Positions 1 to 6,238 of a DNA stretch of 6,256 bases are shown here, piece by piece. The stretch comes from an uncultured Ruminococcus sp. (GTDB lineage Bacteria; Bacillota; Clostridia; Oscillospirales; Ruminococcaceae), in NCBI GenBank assembly GCA_947177375.1, contig CAMWUF010000069.1:1-6256 (forward strand), given 5' to 3'. The notes below the pieces were generated by a model that was given only the letters and a program-made list of their open reading frames with translations, had not been told where the DNA came from and did not search any database. The stretch's first letter is position 1. Each line of letters starts with the position of its first letter. A program made the translations under genes and the position numbers.

Positions 1-102
1 ATATTATTATCCATAATCCATTAAAATCATTTTTTTGATTCAGCCATATAAATTTCATTTAGAAATAAGCAAAAGCATTATAATGACACAGTGTTTTTTA
101 CA
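1..102. other. Intergenic tail downstream of the AIM24 gene
   Basis: This AT-rich stretch follows the stop codon of the AIM24-family gene and runs to the window edge. I see no convincing gene and no strong intrinsic terminator. A weak 5-bp hairpin (AATCA at 25-29 with TGATT at 36-40, T-rich loop) and a 10-bp palindrome CATTATAATG (76-85) are present, but both are AT-only or nearly so and are expected by chance in such DNA. A minus-strand frame opens at an ATG at 58-56 and stays open to the edge, about 19 codons, but it has no ribosome binding site. Whether the operon ends here cannot be decided from this window. Confidence 0.5.
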
Positions 103-783
103 TTATCCTTTGGATGGAATATATCTTCCAATAGAAGATGCCATTTGTGCAATAGGCATTGTCTGCAACCAAACTCTTCCTGGCCCAGTTACTTTGGTAT
201 TAAAAAATCCTTCGCCGCCAAGTAAAGCATTGCCGACACCTTTGACAGCTTCCACTTCAATGGAACATGTACTATCCATTGCTGCAAGATACCCTGTATC
301 AATTAACAAAGATTGATTTGGTTCAAGTGTATAACTAATGACACTACCATCAATTTCCAGAAACAACATACCTGAACCAAAAAATCTCTGCATAATAAAA
401 CCTTCACCGCCAAAAAATCCAGTTGAAATTTTTTTCTGGAAAAACAACTCATAATTTACACTTTGACTAGATGCCAGAAATGCGGATTTCTGTGCAATAA
501 TTGTCTGATTTGGTGTAATCTCAATTGGCATAATTTCACCTGGTACAGAAGAACCAAATGCAATCAAGCCTTCGCCACCTTGTGCGGTATAAATATTTTG
601 AAACATAGATTCACCGCTGATAGCACGACTGAACATTCTGCCAATACTTCCACCGCCTGTTGTCTGCATTACCATATTAGGTGTCATCCAAGTCATAGCA
701 CCTCTTTGACAAACAACACTTTCGCCATTTTCAAGCTTAATAACAGCAACTGGATAAGGGTTTCCCTGAATTTCATAATTCAT
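103..783 (-). CDS. AIM24 family protein (TIGR00266/DUF124-like)
   Basis: The 226-residue protein matches the bacterial AIM24 family (PF01987, TIGR00266) in length and pattern. The biochemical role of this family is not established; the name comes from a yeast mitochondrial protein. The sequence is rich in beta-strand and glycine and has three spaced GGEG motifs at about residues 69-72, 125-128 and 189-192. The last is followed by a G-P-G-x-V-W-L-Q-T segment (200-207) typical of the family. The repeats suggest an internally triplicated beta fold. There is no signal peptide or membrane segment, so it is probably cytoplasmic. The ATG is preceded by AAGGAG (794-799) about 10 nt upstream, which supports this start. 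It lies 32 bp after the folD stop on the same strand and is the last visible gene of the operon. The family call is confident; the function is unknown. Confidence 0.88.
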   Translation of the reverse strand: MNYEIQGNPYPVAVIKLENGESVVCQRGAMTWMTPNMVMQTTGGGSIGRMFSRAISGESMFQNIYTAQGGEGLIAFGSSVPGEIMPIEITPNQTIIAQKSAFLASSQSVNYELFFQKKISTGFFGGEGFIMQRFFGSGMLFLEIDGSVISYTLEPNQSLLIDTGYLAAMDSTCSIEVEAVKGVGNALLGGEGFFNTKVTGPGRVWLQTMPIAQMASSIGRYIPSKG

Positions 784-815
784 AATAAAATTTCTCCTTT
801 TCTTAAATTATTTTT

Positions 816-1673
816 TTAAAATATATTATTTTGCTTTTTAAATGCTGTCAATGTATTTTTCATTAACATAGCAATTGTCATAGGACCAACACCCCCAGGA
901 ACAGGTGTAATCCAAGAAGCTTTTGGTTCTACTTCCGCAAAATTTACATCACCGCAGAGCTTGCCATTTTCAAGACGATTCATACCAACATCAATGACAA
1001 CAGCTCCCTCTTTTACCATGTCTGCTGTCACAAAATTTGCTTTGCCAATCGCTACTACTAAAATATCCGCCTCTCTTGTGACTGATGCCAAATCTTGTGT
1101 ACGACTATGACAGATAGTAACCGTCCCGCTTTCATGAAGTAACAGCATAGCCATAGGTTTTCCAACAATATTACTTCTGCCAATGACAACGCATTTCTTG
1201 CCTGAAATTTCTACACCAGTTGCATGAATCAGCTCCATAACTCCCGCAGGTGTACACGGCAAAAATGCATAATCTCCAATCATAATTCTACCAACATTTT
1301 CAGGGTGAAAAGCGTCAACATCTTTTTCAGCAGAAATTGCATTAATAATTGCATTCTCATTAATTTGCTTTGGCACAGGCAACTGCACTAAAATGCCATT
1401 GATATTCTCGTCAGCATTTAGTGTCTGCACTAATTCTAATAATTCTTCCTGTGTAGTATCTTCAGGCAAAGCATATTCAAATGACTGAAAACCAACCATT
1501 TCACAAGCTTTTTTCTTATTATTCACATACACACGGGACGCAGGATTATTTCCGACAATTACAACTGCAAGAGCTGGACGTTTGTCATATTTCTGAAATA
1601 AAATTTCAGTCTCCTGTTTTACTTGTTCTTTCACAGTCGCAGAAACTTGTTTGCCGTCAATTAAATTTGCCAT
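816..1673 (-). CDS. folD: Bifunctional methylenetetrahydrofolate dehydrogenase / methenyltetrahydrofolate cyclohydrolase
   Basis: FolD interconverts 5,10-methylene-THF and 10-formyl-THF using NAD(P), in the cytoplasm. It supplies one-carbon units for purines, formyl-Met-tRNA and other products. At 285 residues it has the usual family length. The N-terminal catalytic domain carries the Y-V-x-x-K signature with Tyr49 and Lys53 (equivalent to E. coli Tyr50 and Lys54), the I-L-V-Q-L-P motif at 94-99 with Gln97, and K-D-V-D-A-F-H near 117-123 with Asp120. The Rossmann cofactor site is V-I-G-R-S-N-I-V-G-K-P at about 163-173. The C-terminal P-G-G-V-G-P-M-T motif (259-266) is intact. The ATG has AAGGAG (1683-1688) about 9 nt upstream and sits 20 bp after the lgt stop. 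Its leader (GGAG, T-rich, TTATTATG) closely resembles that of the next gene. All key residues are present, so it should be active. Confidence 0.98.
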   Translation of the reverse strand: MANLIDGKQVSATVKEQVKQETEILFQKYDKRPALAVVIVGNNPASRVYVNNKKKACEMVGFQSFEYALPEDTTQEELLELVQTLNADENINGILVQLPVPKQINENAIINAISAEKDVDAFHPENVGRIMIGDYAFLPCTPAGVMELIHATGVEISGKKCVVIGRSNIVGKPMAMLLLHESGTVTICHSRTQDLASVTREADILVVAIGKANFVTADMVKEGAVVIDVGMNRLENGKLCGDVNFAEVEPKASWITPVPGGVGPMTIAMLMKNTLTAFKKQNNIF

Positions 1674-1693
1674 AATAAAAAACTCCTTTTTAT

Positions 1694-2659
1694 TTAATTT
1701 TTATTTTTCGCTTGCTCTAGAAGCATTTTAGATTCCTCTGTATCACAATATAATTTATAATCAGCTCCCATACGATTTATTTTAGAAAAGCATATGAATA
1801 ACATAATCACTGAAAAAATGACGCAGACAAAAGCCAATACTTGAGAAACACGCAAATTTCCTGCTTCCCCGATTGTCAAACTATCTGTACGAAGACCTTC
1901 AATAAAAAATCTTCCCAAACCATACCAGCCAAGATAAAGCAAAGCAATTTGTCCGTCAAATTTTCTAAATTTATTTAAAATATATGCTAATACAACAAAT
2001 CCTATCAGACACCAGACTGATTCATAGAAAAAACAAGGGTGAACCATATAATCTGGGTCTAATATCTCACGATTATAATTTTGCGTAATCCAAGTTTGAA
2101 TTCTACCACCTGACATACCAAATATGCAATCTGTGTTACAGCCAAAAGCTTCCTGATTTGTAAAATTTCCCCATCTGCCAATTGCTTGTCCTAATAAAAA
2201 ACCTGCTCCGCAGACATCTAGCATGGGCAGAATTTTAACTCTGCAAATTTTACAAGCAACCATACCAGATAATAATGCTCCTATCACACCACCATAAATT
2301 GCAAGTCCACCTTGCCGAACGTTTAAAATAGATTTGATATCTCCAGCATATTCTGACCAGTTAAACAGCACATAATAAATTCTTGCACCGACAATTCCGC
2401 CAATACAACCCACTGTGACAACATCTAAGCAACTTGCACCATCAAGACCGACTTTTTTAAAATGCCTCATACCAAACAGCAATGCTAATACAATACCGAA
2501 TGAAATAATAATTCCATACCATTGAATATTTATTCCAAAAACAGTAAATGCTGTCGAATCAATATGAAAATCAAATCCCAATCTTGGAAATACAATTTCA
2601 TGATAATCTAAATTTTCATATCCTAGCTCACTCACGCTAGGGCAATCTGCCTTAAGCAT
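1694..2659 (-). CDS. lgt: Prolipoprotein diacylglyceryl transferase (start uncertain)
   Basis: Lgt is the membrane enzyme that transfers diacylglycerol from phosphatidylglycerol to the lipobox cysteine of prolipoproteins. Numbered from the ATG at 2659 (321 residues), the core opens with I-V-F-P-R-L-G-F-D-F at 22-31 and has about seven hydrophobic segments (roughly 45-64, 79-99, 118-138, 148-160, 215-229, 237-253, 271-291). The signature G-R-W-G-N-F-T-N-Q-E-A-F-G spans 161-173; Arg162, Asn165, Glu170 and Gly173 align with E. coli Arg143, Asn146, Glu151 and Gly154. Y-G-L-G-R-F-F-I-E (246-254) gives Arg250 and Glu254, matching Arg239 and Glu243. Where E. coli has His103, this protein has Tyr122 (A-I-Y-G-G). 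The start is doubtful. This ATG overlaps the ymfH-like gene by 8 bp and lacks a Shine-Dalgarno; a GTG at 2635 is an alternative, and the frame stays open back to 2725. The family usually begins only a few residues before the F-P motif. Product certain, start about 50%. Confidence 0.95.
   Translation of the reverse strand: MLKADCPSVSELGYENLDYHEIVFPRLGFDFHIDSTAFTVFGINIQWYGIIISFGIVLALLFGMRHFKKVGLDGASCLDVVTVGCIGGIVGARIYYVLFNWSEYAGDIKSILNVRQGGLAIYGGVIGALLSGMVACKICRVKILPMLDVCGAGFLLGQAIGRWGNFTNQEAFGCNTDCIFGMSGGRIQTWITQNYNREILDPDYMVHPCFFYESVWCLIGFVVLAYILNKFRKFDGQIALLYLGWYGLGRFFIEGLRTDSLTIGEAGNLRVSQVLAFVCVIFSVIMLFICFSKINRMGADYKLYCDTEESKMLLEQAKNKN
2622..2651 (-). repeat. Two small hairpins just inside the lgt frame
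   Basis: CCTAGC (2622-2627) pairs with GCTAGG (2636-2641) around an 8-nt loop, and on the mRNA that loop begins with the alternative GTG start (2635-2633). Immediately beside it, GGCA-ATC-TGCC (2641-2651) forms a 4-bp stem. They share base 2641, so they would form side by side only with slight trimming. Both lie in the extra N-terminal segment that precedes the conserved Lgt core. Confidence 0.45.
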
Positions 2660-3932
2660 GGACAATGGACAATACTGCATTGTCCAGACTGATTTCATCA
2701 CGCAAGAATTGCAAAGCATCTTCATAATGCAATTCTGCTAAGATAGAAACAGATTCAAACGGCTTCACACCTGACATATAGCTATCAAATAACATAGATG
2801 CATTACTTTCTACGCTATTCATAGACCGTATCATACCGCCATAACGTGCTTTTTTCAATCTATCAAAAGCTTGTTTATCAAAACCATTTCTTTTTGCATC
2901 TTCCAGAACAGCAAAAATTTTCTCACGGACTTCACGAGGCTTTCTGGATTCACCGCCCAACCCAACTGAAAAATGTCCGCTTCCAGCAAATGGCATATCC
3001 ACGCCAAATTCAAAATTAATTAATTTCTGTTCCAGCATTTCCTGATACCATTTTGAACTGGAGCAAAATAATGTTTGCATTGCTAATTCTGCGAGCATTT
3101 CTGCTTTTAATAATTCTGAACCTGTTTTTTTAGGCTTTAATTTAAAATCCAGACTAAACAACGGCATACCAACAGGAGCAATCGCTTCCATTTCAGAACA
3201 TTTAATAGTTTCAGGTTCTTCTGGGAACACTTCTTCCAATCCTTGATTTTCACAGGGAATTAATAATTTATCACAAATTTCAAGCACTTCTTCTGCTTTG
3301 ACATTTCCTGCAATTGCAAGTGTCATATTATGCAAATTATAAAACGTCCGATAGCACCGATAAAGCAAATCTGCATCAATTTTTGCAATACTTTCCACTG
3401 TACCAGCAATATCAATTCTAACAGGGTGATGATAATACATGCCTTTCAGAGAATTAAAAAACAATTTCCAGTTCGGCTCATCTTGATTCATGAGAATTTC
3501 CTGTGCAATAATACCTTGTTCTTTTGCAACAGTTTCCTGTGTAAAATACGGGTGCTGCACAAAGTCAAGTAAAATTTCCAAAGATGGCTTGAAATTTTCA
3601 GAACACATGAATAAATAAGCTGTTCTGTCAAATGACGTGTAAGCATTCGCAATTGCACCTGTTTTGGCATAACGCTCAAATGCGTCACAGTCTTCATTTT
3701 CAAATAATTTATGCTCCAAAAAATGTGCAATTCCCTCAGGAACTTCTGCAAAATCTTTTTCGCCTTTTAATTTAAATCTGGTATTGACAGAGCCATATTT
3801 CGTTCCAAATAAAGCATAAGCACTATGATAATCGGGCATTTCCATAATATCAATATTCAAGCCTGTTTGATGTTTGACACGCAAACAACTTTGCTCGCCA
3901 TAGGGAGCTGTAATCATTTCTGAATCTATCAT
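2652..3932 (-). CDS. M16 family peptidase-like protein with intact zinc motif, YmfH-like
   Basis: This 426-residue protein belongs to the M16 (pitrilysin/insulinase) family. The inverted zinc motif H-F-L-E-H is at 70-74 (ligands His70 and His74, catalytic Glu73). It is followed by G-A-I-A-N-A-Y-T-S-F-D-R-T-A-Y at 92-106 and a distal ligand candidate Glu145, 71 residues after His74, a spacing normal for the family. A second M16-type domain fills the C-terminal half. It has no signal peptide and is probably cytoplasmic. Its order after a motif-less M16 gene matches Bacillus subtilis ymfF-ymfH, a locus associated with EF-P 5-aminopentanol modification, so a YmfH-type role is inferred. The start is well supported: ATG overlaps the upstream TGA as ATGA, with AGGAGG at 3940-3945, 7 nt upstream. 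The gene ends in a repeat-rich segment that overlaps the lgt start. Confidence 0.93.
   Translation of the reverse strand: MIDSEMITAPYGEQSCLRVKHQTGLNIDIMEMPDYHSAYALFGTKYGSVNTRFKLKGEKDFAEVPEGIAHFLEHKLFENEDCDAFERYAKTGAIANAYTSFDRTAYLFMCSENFKPSLEILLDFVQHPYFTQETVAKEQGIIAQEILMNQDEPNWKLFFNSLKGMYYHHPVRIDIAGTVESIAKIDADLLYRCYRTFYNLHNMTLAIAGNVKAEEVLEICDKLLIPCENQGLEEVFPEEPETIKCSEMEAIAPVGMPLFSLDFKLKPKKTGSELLKAEMLAELAMQTLFCSSSKWYQEMLEQKLINFEFGVDMPFAGSGHFSVGLGGESRKPREVREKIFAVLEDAKRNGFDKQAFDRLKKARYGGMIRSMNSVESNASMLFDSYMSGVKPFESVSILAELHYEDALQFLRDEISLDNAVLSIVHA
2659..2686 (-). repeat. Overlapping direct and inverted repeats at the lgt start
   Basis: In plus-strand orientation TGGACAAT occurs twice, sharing one base (2659-2666 and 2666-2673), and its complement ATTGTCCA follows at 2679-2686. 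The mRNA can form two mutually exclusive hairpins. One has an 8-bp stem (2679-2686 with 2666-2673, loop of 5). The other has a 9-bp stem (2678-2686 with 2659-2667, loop of 10) that ends on the A of the ATG at 2659. The repeat also encodes the last residues of the ymfH-like protein. Confidence 0.6.
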
Positions 3933-5194
3933 GCATTTTCCTCCTGTTCTAACATATACACGCTATCCAATTGCAAAGTATTTGCAGTTGCAATAATATC
4001 TTGCTTTGTAATTTGTTCAAATAAGGCAATTCGTTCTTCAACACTTGCATGGTCTTCTCTTATAAAGCGTTCTAATACCTCCGCAACACAAGAAGATGGT
4101 GTATCACCAGTCAAACGCAATGCATTGATAATATAGCGTTTTGCATTTGTTAATAAATTATCATCAAATTCACCTTTTTGCAGTAATTCCAACTGTTCTA
4201 AAATTGCTTGCTGTGTTTTTTCAAGATTTTCTGCAGAAACACCCGAAGAAATGATAATGCTATTTTTACTGCGAATATCTTTGCTGGAACAATAATAACA
4301 AAGACTTAATTTTTCTCTGACATTAGAAAATAATAGTGAAAACGGTGTACCACCAAGGATTAAGCTTGTCATACGAAATAATTCAAAACTTATATTTTGA
4401 TTTGATTTTAAAGCAAGCAGTAACTGGCACTGATTCACTTTCATAGATTCTCTGACAATAACTGGTTCAGATTTGCAAGCACTTGGCGAATAAAAACATA
4501 AATTTTGTAATTTTCTTGGCTGGAATGCATTTTGAAATAAATTTTCTAATTCTGATACATTTTCTGAACCAACATAATAAATTAAAATCTGTGCTTTTTC
4601 TAAAAATTCCAGATATGCCTGATAAACAATTTCAGGTGTTAATGCTAATACTTCTTCTCTTGTACCATAGCATGTATGAGAAGCAATTTCACCTGCAAAA
4701 GCAATTTCTTTTAATCGCTTACTTGCATACGCACGTTTGTCATTAATTTCGCTGGCAATCATGTCTAATAATTCTTGTAATTCTGTTTGAAAAGCTTGTT
4801 CTGTAAAAGCATTACTATCTGAATTTAATAACGGGTGTAATAAGCATTCCAGTAAAAATGCAGTCATTTCCTGACAAAGTTTTTCACCATTCAATGCATA
4901 ACTATCTGCAATTGCACTGACAGTAAAATTCATTTGAAATACATCGCCTGAAACAGAAACTGACCCATTAATATGAGAACCGTACAGCTCCTGCATTTTT
5001 TTTGACATTTCTGTAACACTGGGATATTTTTCACAAGAATTTAATAAAATACTATGTGCAAGACTCCATTTTGCATAATTTTCTGGTTCAGCTGGCATTA
5101 ACATGACAATTGCAATACTATTTGTTTTAAATTTTGGTTCTGCTATCGCTGTCAGTTGCACACCTTCACATAATTGTTTTGTGATTTCTTTCAA
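3929..5194 (-). CDS. M16 family protein lacking the zinc motif, YmfF-like
   Basis: This 421-residue M16-like protein has no H-x-x-E-H. The corresponding region reads S-L-A-H-S-I-L-L-N-S (44-53), then K-Y-P-S-V-T-E-M and the L-Y-G of 70-72, as in non-catalytic YmfF-type subunits. It keeps the C-terminal-domain signature G-G-T-P-F-S-L-L-F-S-N-V-R-E-K-L-S-L-C-Y (281-300); Arg293 and Tyr300 or Tyr301 fit the Arg/Tyr pair of inactive M16 partners. The likely job is to pair with the adjacent zinc-containing protein encoded immediately downstream, overlapping by ATGA. A link to EF-P modification is inferred from the B. subtilis gene pair. I chose the TTG start at 5194 because AGGAGGG lies 6 nt upstream. 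The longer open frame, beginning with a TTG at 5260, coincides with the predicted -35 box and would put the start upstream of transcription. Cytoplasmic; no signal peptide. Confidence 0.9.
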   Translation of the reverse strand: MKEITKQLCEGVQLTAIAEPKFKTNSIAIVMLMPAEPENYAKWSLAHSILLNSCEKYPSVTEMSKKMQELYGSHINGSVSVSGDVFQMNFTVSAIADSYALNGEKLCQEMTAFLLECLLHPLLNSDSNAFTEQAFQTELQELLDMIASEINDKRAYASKRLKEIAFAGEIASHTCYGTREEVLALTPEIVYQAYLEFLEKAQILIYYVGSENVSELENLFQNAFQPRKLQNLCFYSPSACKSEPVIVRESMKVNQCQLLLALKSNQNISFELFRMTSLILGGTPFSLLFSNVREKLSLCYYCSSKDIRSKNSIIISSGVSAENLEKTQQAILEQLELLQKGEFDDNLLTNAKRYIINALRLTGDTPSSCVAEVLERFIREDHASVEERIALFEQITKQDIIATANTLQLDSVYMLEQEENA

Positions 5195-5200
5195 TATTAG

Positions 5201-5207
5201 CCCTCCT
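5201..5207 (-). promoter_or_regulatory. Ribosome binding site setting the TTG start of the ymfF-like gene
   Basis: The minus strand reads AGGAGGG, a near-complete anti-16S match, followed by 6 nt (CTAATA) and TTG at 5194-5192. No ATG or GTG in the same frame is better placed, so this site fixes the start on a TTG. Confidence 0.9.
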
Positions 5208-5231
5208 CTTGGAAAATAAAATATATGATTT

Positions 5232-5260
5232 ATTATATCATGTTTTTCTATAAAATGCAA
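5232..5260 (-). promoter_or_regulatory. Sigma-A type promoter of the leftward operon
   Basis: On the minus strand, -35 TTGCAT (5260-5255) is followed by a 17-bp spacer and a perfect -10 TATAAT (5237-5232). The -10 is preceded by TGA, an extended -10. Transcription would start near 5225, giving a leader of about 30 nt before the TTG of the ymfF-like gene. It would serve all five minus-strand genes, since no gap within the operon shows a comparable promoter. Confidence 0.78.
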
Positions 5261-5265
5261 GAAAA

Positions 5266-5282
5266 ATTTTCAGACTGAAAAT
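5266..5282. promoter_or_regulatory. Candidate operator palindrome between divergent promoters
   Basis: ATTTTCAG-A-CTGAAAAT is a 17-bp palindrome with two 8-bp perfect arms and a single central base. It lies wholly between the two outward-facing -35 boxes (5255-5260 and 5299-5304), where a dimeric regulator could reach both RNA polymerases. The regulator is unknown. The arms resemble halves of the CodY box (AATTTTC and GAAAATT), but the spacing is 5 nt instead of 1, so I do not assign CodY. Confidence 0.45.
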
Positions 5283-5298
5283 AATTTACTGGAAACAC

Positions 5299-5327
5299 TT
5301 GCATTTTGCTGTAAAATATGCTATGAT
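5299..5327 (+). promoter_or_regulatory. Sigma-A type promoter of dapF
   Basis: -35 TTGCAT (5299-5304), a 17-bp spacer and -10 TATGAT (5322-5327) directly preceded by TGC, an extended -10. The start point would be near 5334, leaving a leader of about 47 nt. That is too short for a lysine riboswitch, and no such structure is seen. It is nearly the same sequence as the promoter facing the other way. Confidence 0.72.
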
Positions 5328-5367
5328 AAATGCTGTAAGTATACATAACTATATAATTGCATGTAAG

Positions 5368-5375
5368 AAAGGTGA
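5368..5375 (+). promoter_or_regulatory. Ribosome binding site of dapF
   Basis: AAAGGTGA lies 5 nt before ATG at 5381. It selects this ATG over the in-frame TTG at 5357, which has no ribosome binding site and would add eight residues ahead of the conserved M-K-F-S-K-M-H-G-I-G-N-D start. Confidence 0.85.
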
Positions 5376-5380
5376 TTTTT

Positions 5381-6223
5381 ATGAAATTTTCAAAAATGCA
5401 TGGTATCGGTAACGATTATGTCTATGTAAACTGTTTTCAAGAACAAATAGACAATCCAGAACAACTTTCTATTGCTGTGAGCGACAGAAGAAAAGGCATT
5501 GGCTCTGATGGATTAATTTTAATTTTACCATCAGATAAAGCAGATTGCCGTATGAGAATGTTTAATGCAGACGGTTCAGAAGGTATGATGTGTGGCAATG
5601 GCATTCGCTGTGTTGGCAAATATGTTTATGACAATGGCATTGTGACTAGTCCTGAATTATCTGTAGAAACAAAATCTGGAATCAAATATATTACACTTCA
5701 AATTGAAAATCATAAAGCTGTTGGTGCAACAGTAGACATGGGCAAAGCCATTTTAAAACCATCTGATATTCCTATGTTTGCCGAAGGTGAAAATTTTATT
5801 GCAAAGCCTTTGACAGTCAATCAGAAGCAATATATTATCACTGCTGTTTCTATGGGAAATCCGCATTGTGTTGTATTTCTGGACGAAGATATTAATAAAC
5901 TGGATTTAGAAAAAATTGGCTCTGCATTTGAACATCATAAAGCATTTCCTGAACAGGTTAATACAGAATTTGTAAATATTATTAATTCTCATACAGTAAA
6001 AATGCGTGTCTGGGAGCGTGGCAGTGGTGAAACAATGGCTTGTGGAACTGGTGCTTGTGCGGTTGCGGTTGCATCTGTTCTGAATGGTTATTGCAAGTAT
6101 GATGAGCCAATTACAGTGCAATTACTCGGTGGAGATTTGCAAATTGTTTATCACGCAAATGGTACAGTTATGATGACTGGTTCTGCAACTCATGTATTTG
6201 ACGGAACATGGTCTGAATCATAA
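5381..6223 (+). CDS. dapF: Diaminopimelate epimerase
   Basis: DapF converts LL-diaminopimelate to meso-diaminopimelate, the precursor of lysine and of the peptidoglycan cross-linking residue, by a cofactor-free two-cysteine mechanism in the cytoplasm. The 280-residue protein shows all family hallmarks. These are M-H-G-I-G-N-D-Y at 6-13 (Asn11), F-N-A-D-G-S-E at 61-67, the first catalytic cysteine Cys71 in M-C-G-N-G-I-R-C (70-77), M-G-N-P-H-C at 158-163, W-E-R-G-S-G-E-T at 211-218, and the second catalytic cysteine Cys221 in A-C-G-T-G-A-C (220-226). The two cysteines lie in the two pseudo-symmetric halves of the fold, as expected. The ATG start is fixed by AAAGGTGA just upstream. It is transcribed divergently from the M16/lgt/folD operon and is followed after 30 bp by another gene on the same strand, so it is probably the first gene of its own operon. 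Length and motifs indicate a functional enzyme. Confidence 0.98.
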   Translation: MKFSKMHGIGNDYVYVNCFQEQIDNPEQLSIAVSDRRKGIGSDGLILILPSDKADCRMRMFNADGSEGMMCGNGIRCVGKYVYDNGIVTSPELSVETKSGIKYITLQIENHKAVGATVDMGKAILKPSDIPMFAEGENFIAKPLTVNQKQYIITAVSMGNPHCVVFLDEDINKLDLEKIGSAFEHHKAFPEQVNTEFVNIINSHTVKMRVWERGSGETMACGTGACAVAVASVLNGYCKYDEPITVQLLGGDLQIVYHANGTVMMTGSATHVFDGTWSES

Positions 6224-6238
6224 ATATAAAATAAAAAC

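Noticed and set aside
1..58. Possible minus-strand gene start at ATG 58-56, open to the window edge
   Set aside because: Only about 19 codons, no ribosome binding site, and no recognisable sequence. Chance opening in AT-rich DNA is likely.
77..105. TATAAT at 82-77 on the minus strand as a promoter for a downstream gene
   Set aside because: No acceptable -35 at 16-18 bp and no extended -10; TATAAT is frequent in such AT-rich sequence.
463..819. Plus-strand open frame antisense to the AIM24 gene, and similar antisense frames at 35-316, 1481-1675, 3330-3572 and 4483-4746
   Set aside because: They lie opposite clearly recognised genes, have no family resemblance or good ribosome binding site, and their composition is that of reversed coding sequence.
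2657..2690. Intrinsic terminator between the ymfH-like gene and lgt
   Set aside because: The hairpins have no following U-tract on the minus strand and sit inside overlapping coding sequence, so termination there is unlikely.
5195..5260. Longer open frame giving the ymfF-like protein 22 extra residues from a TTG at 5260
   Set aside because: That TTG is part of the predicted -35 box, so it would lie upstream of the transcript. A strong ribosome binding site serves the TTG at 5194.
5266..5282. CodY box
   Set aside because: The arms look like CodY half-sites, but the best 15-bp alignments leave five or six mismatches to AATTTTCWGAAAATT and the arm spacing is wrong. Kept only as an unnamed palindrome.
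5357..5380. In-frame TTG giving DapF eight extra N-terminal residues
   Set aside because: The ATG at 5381 has a proper ribosome binding site and begins exactly at the conserved DapF N-terminus; the TTG has neither.
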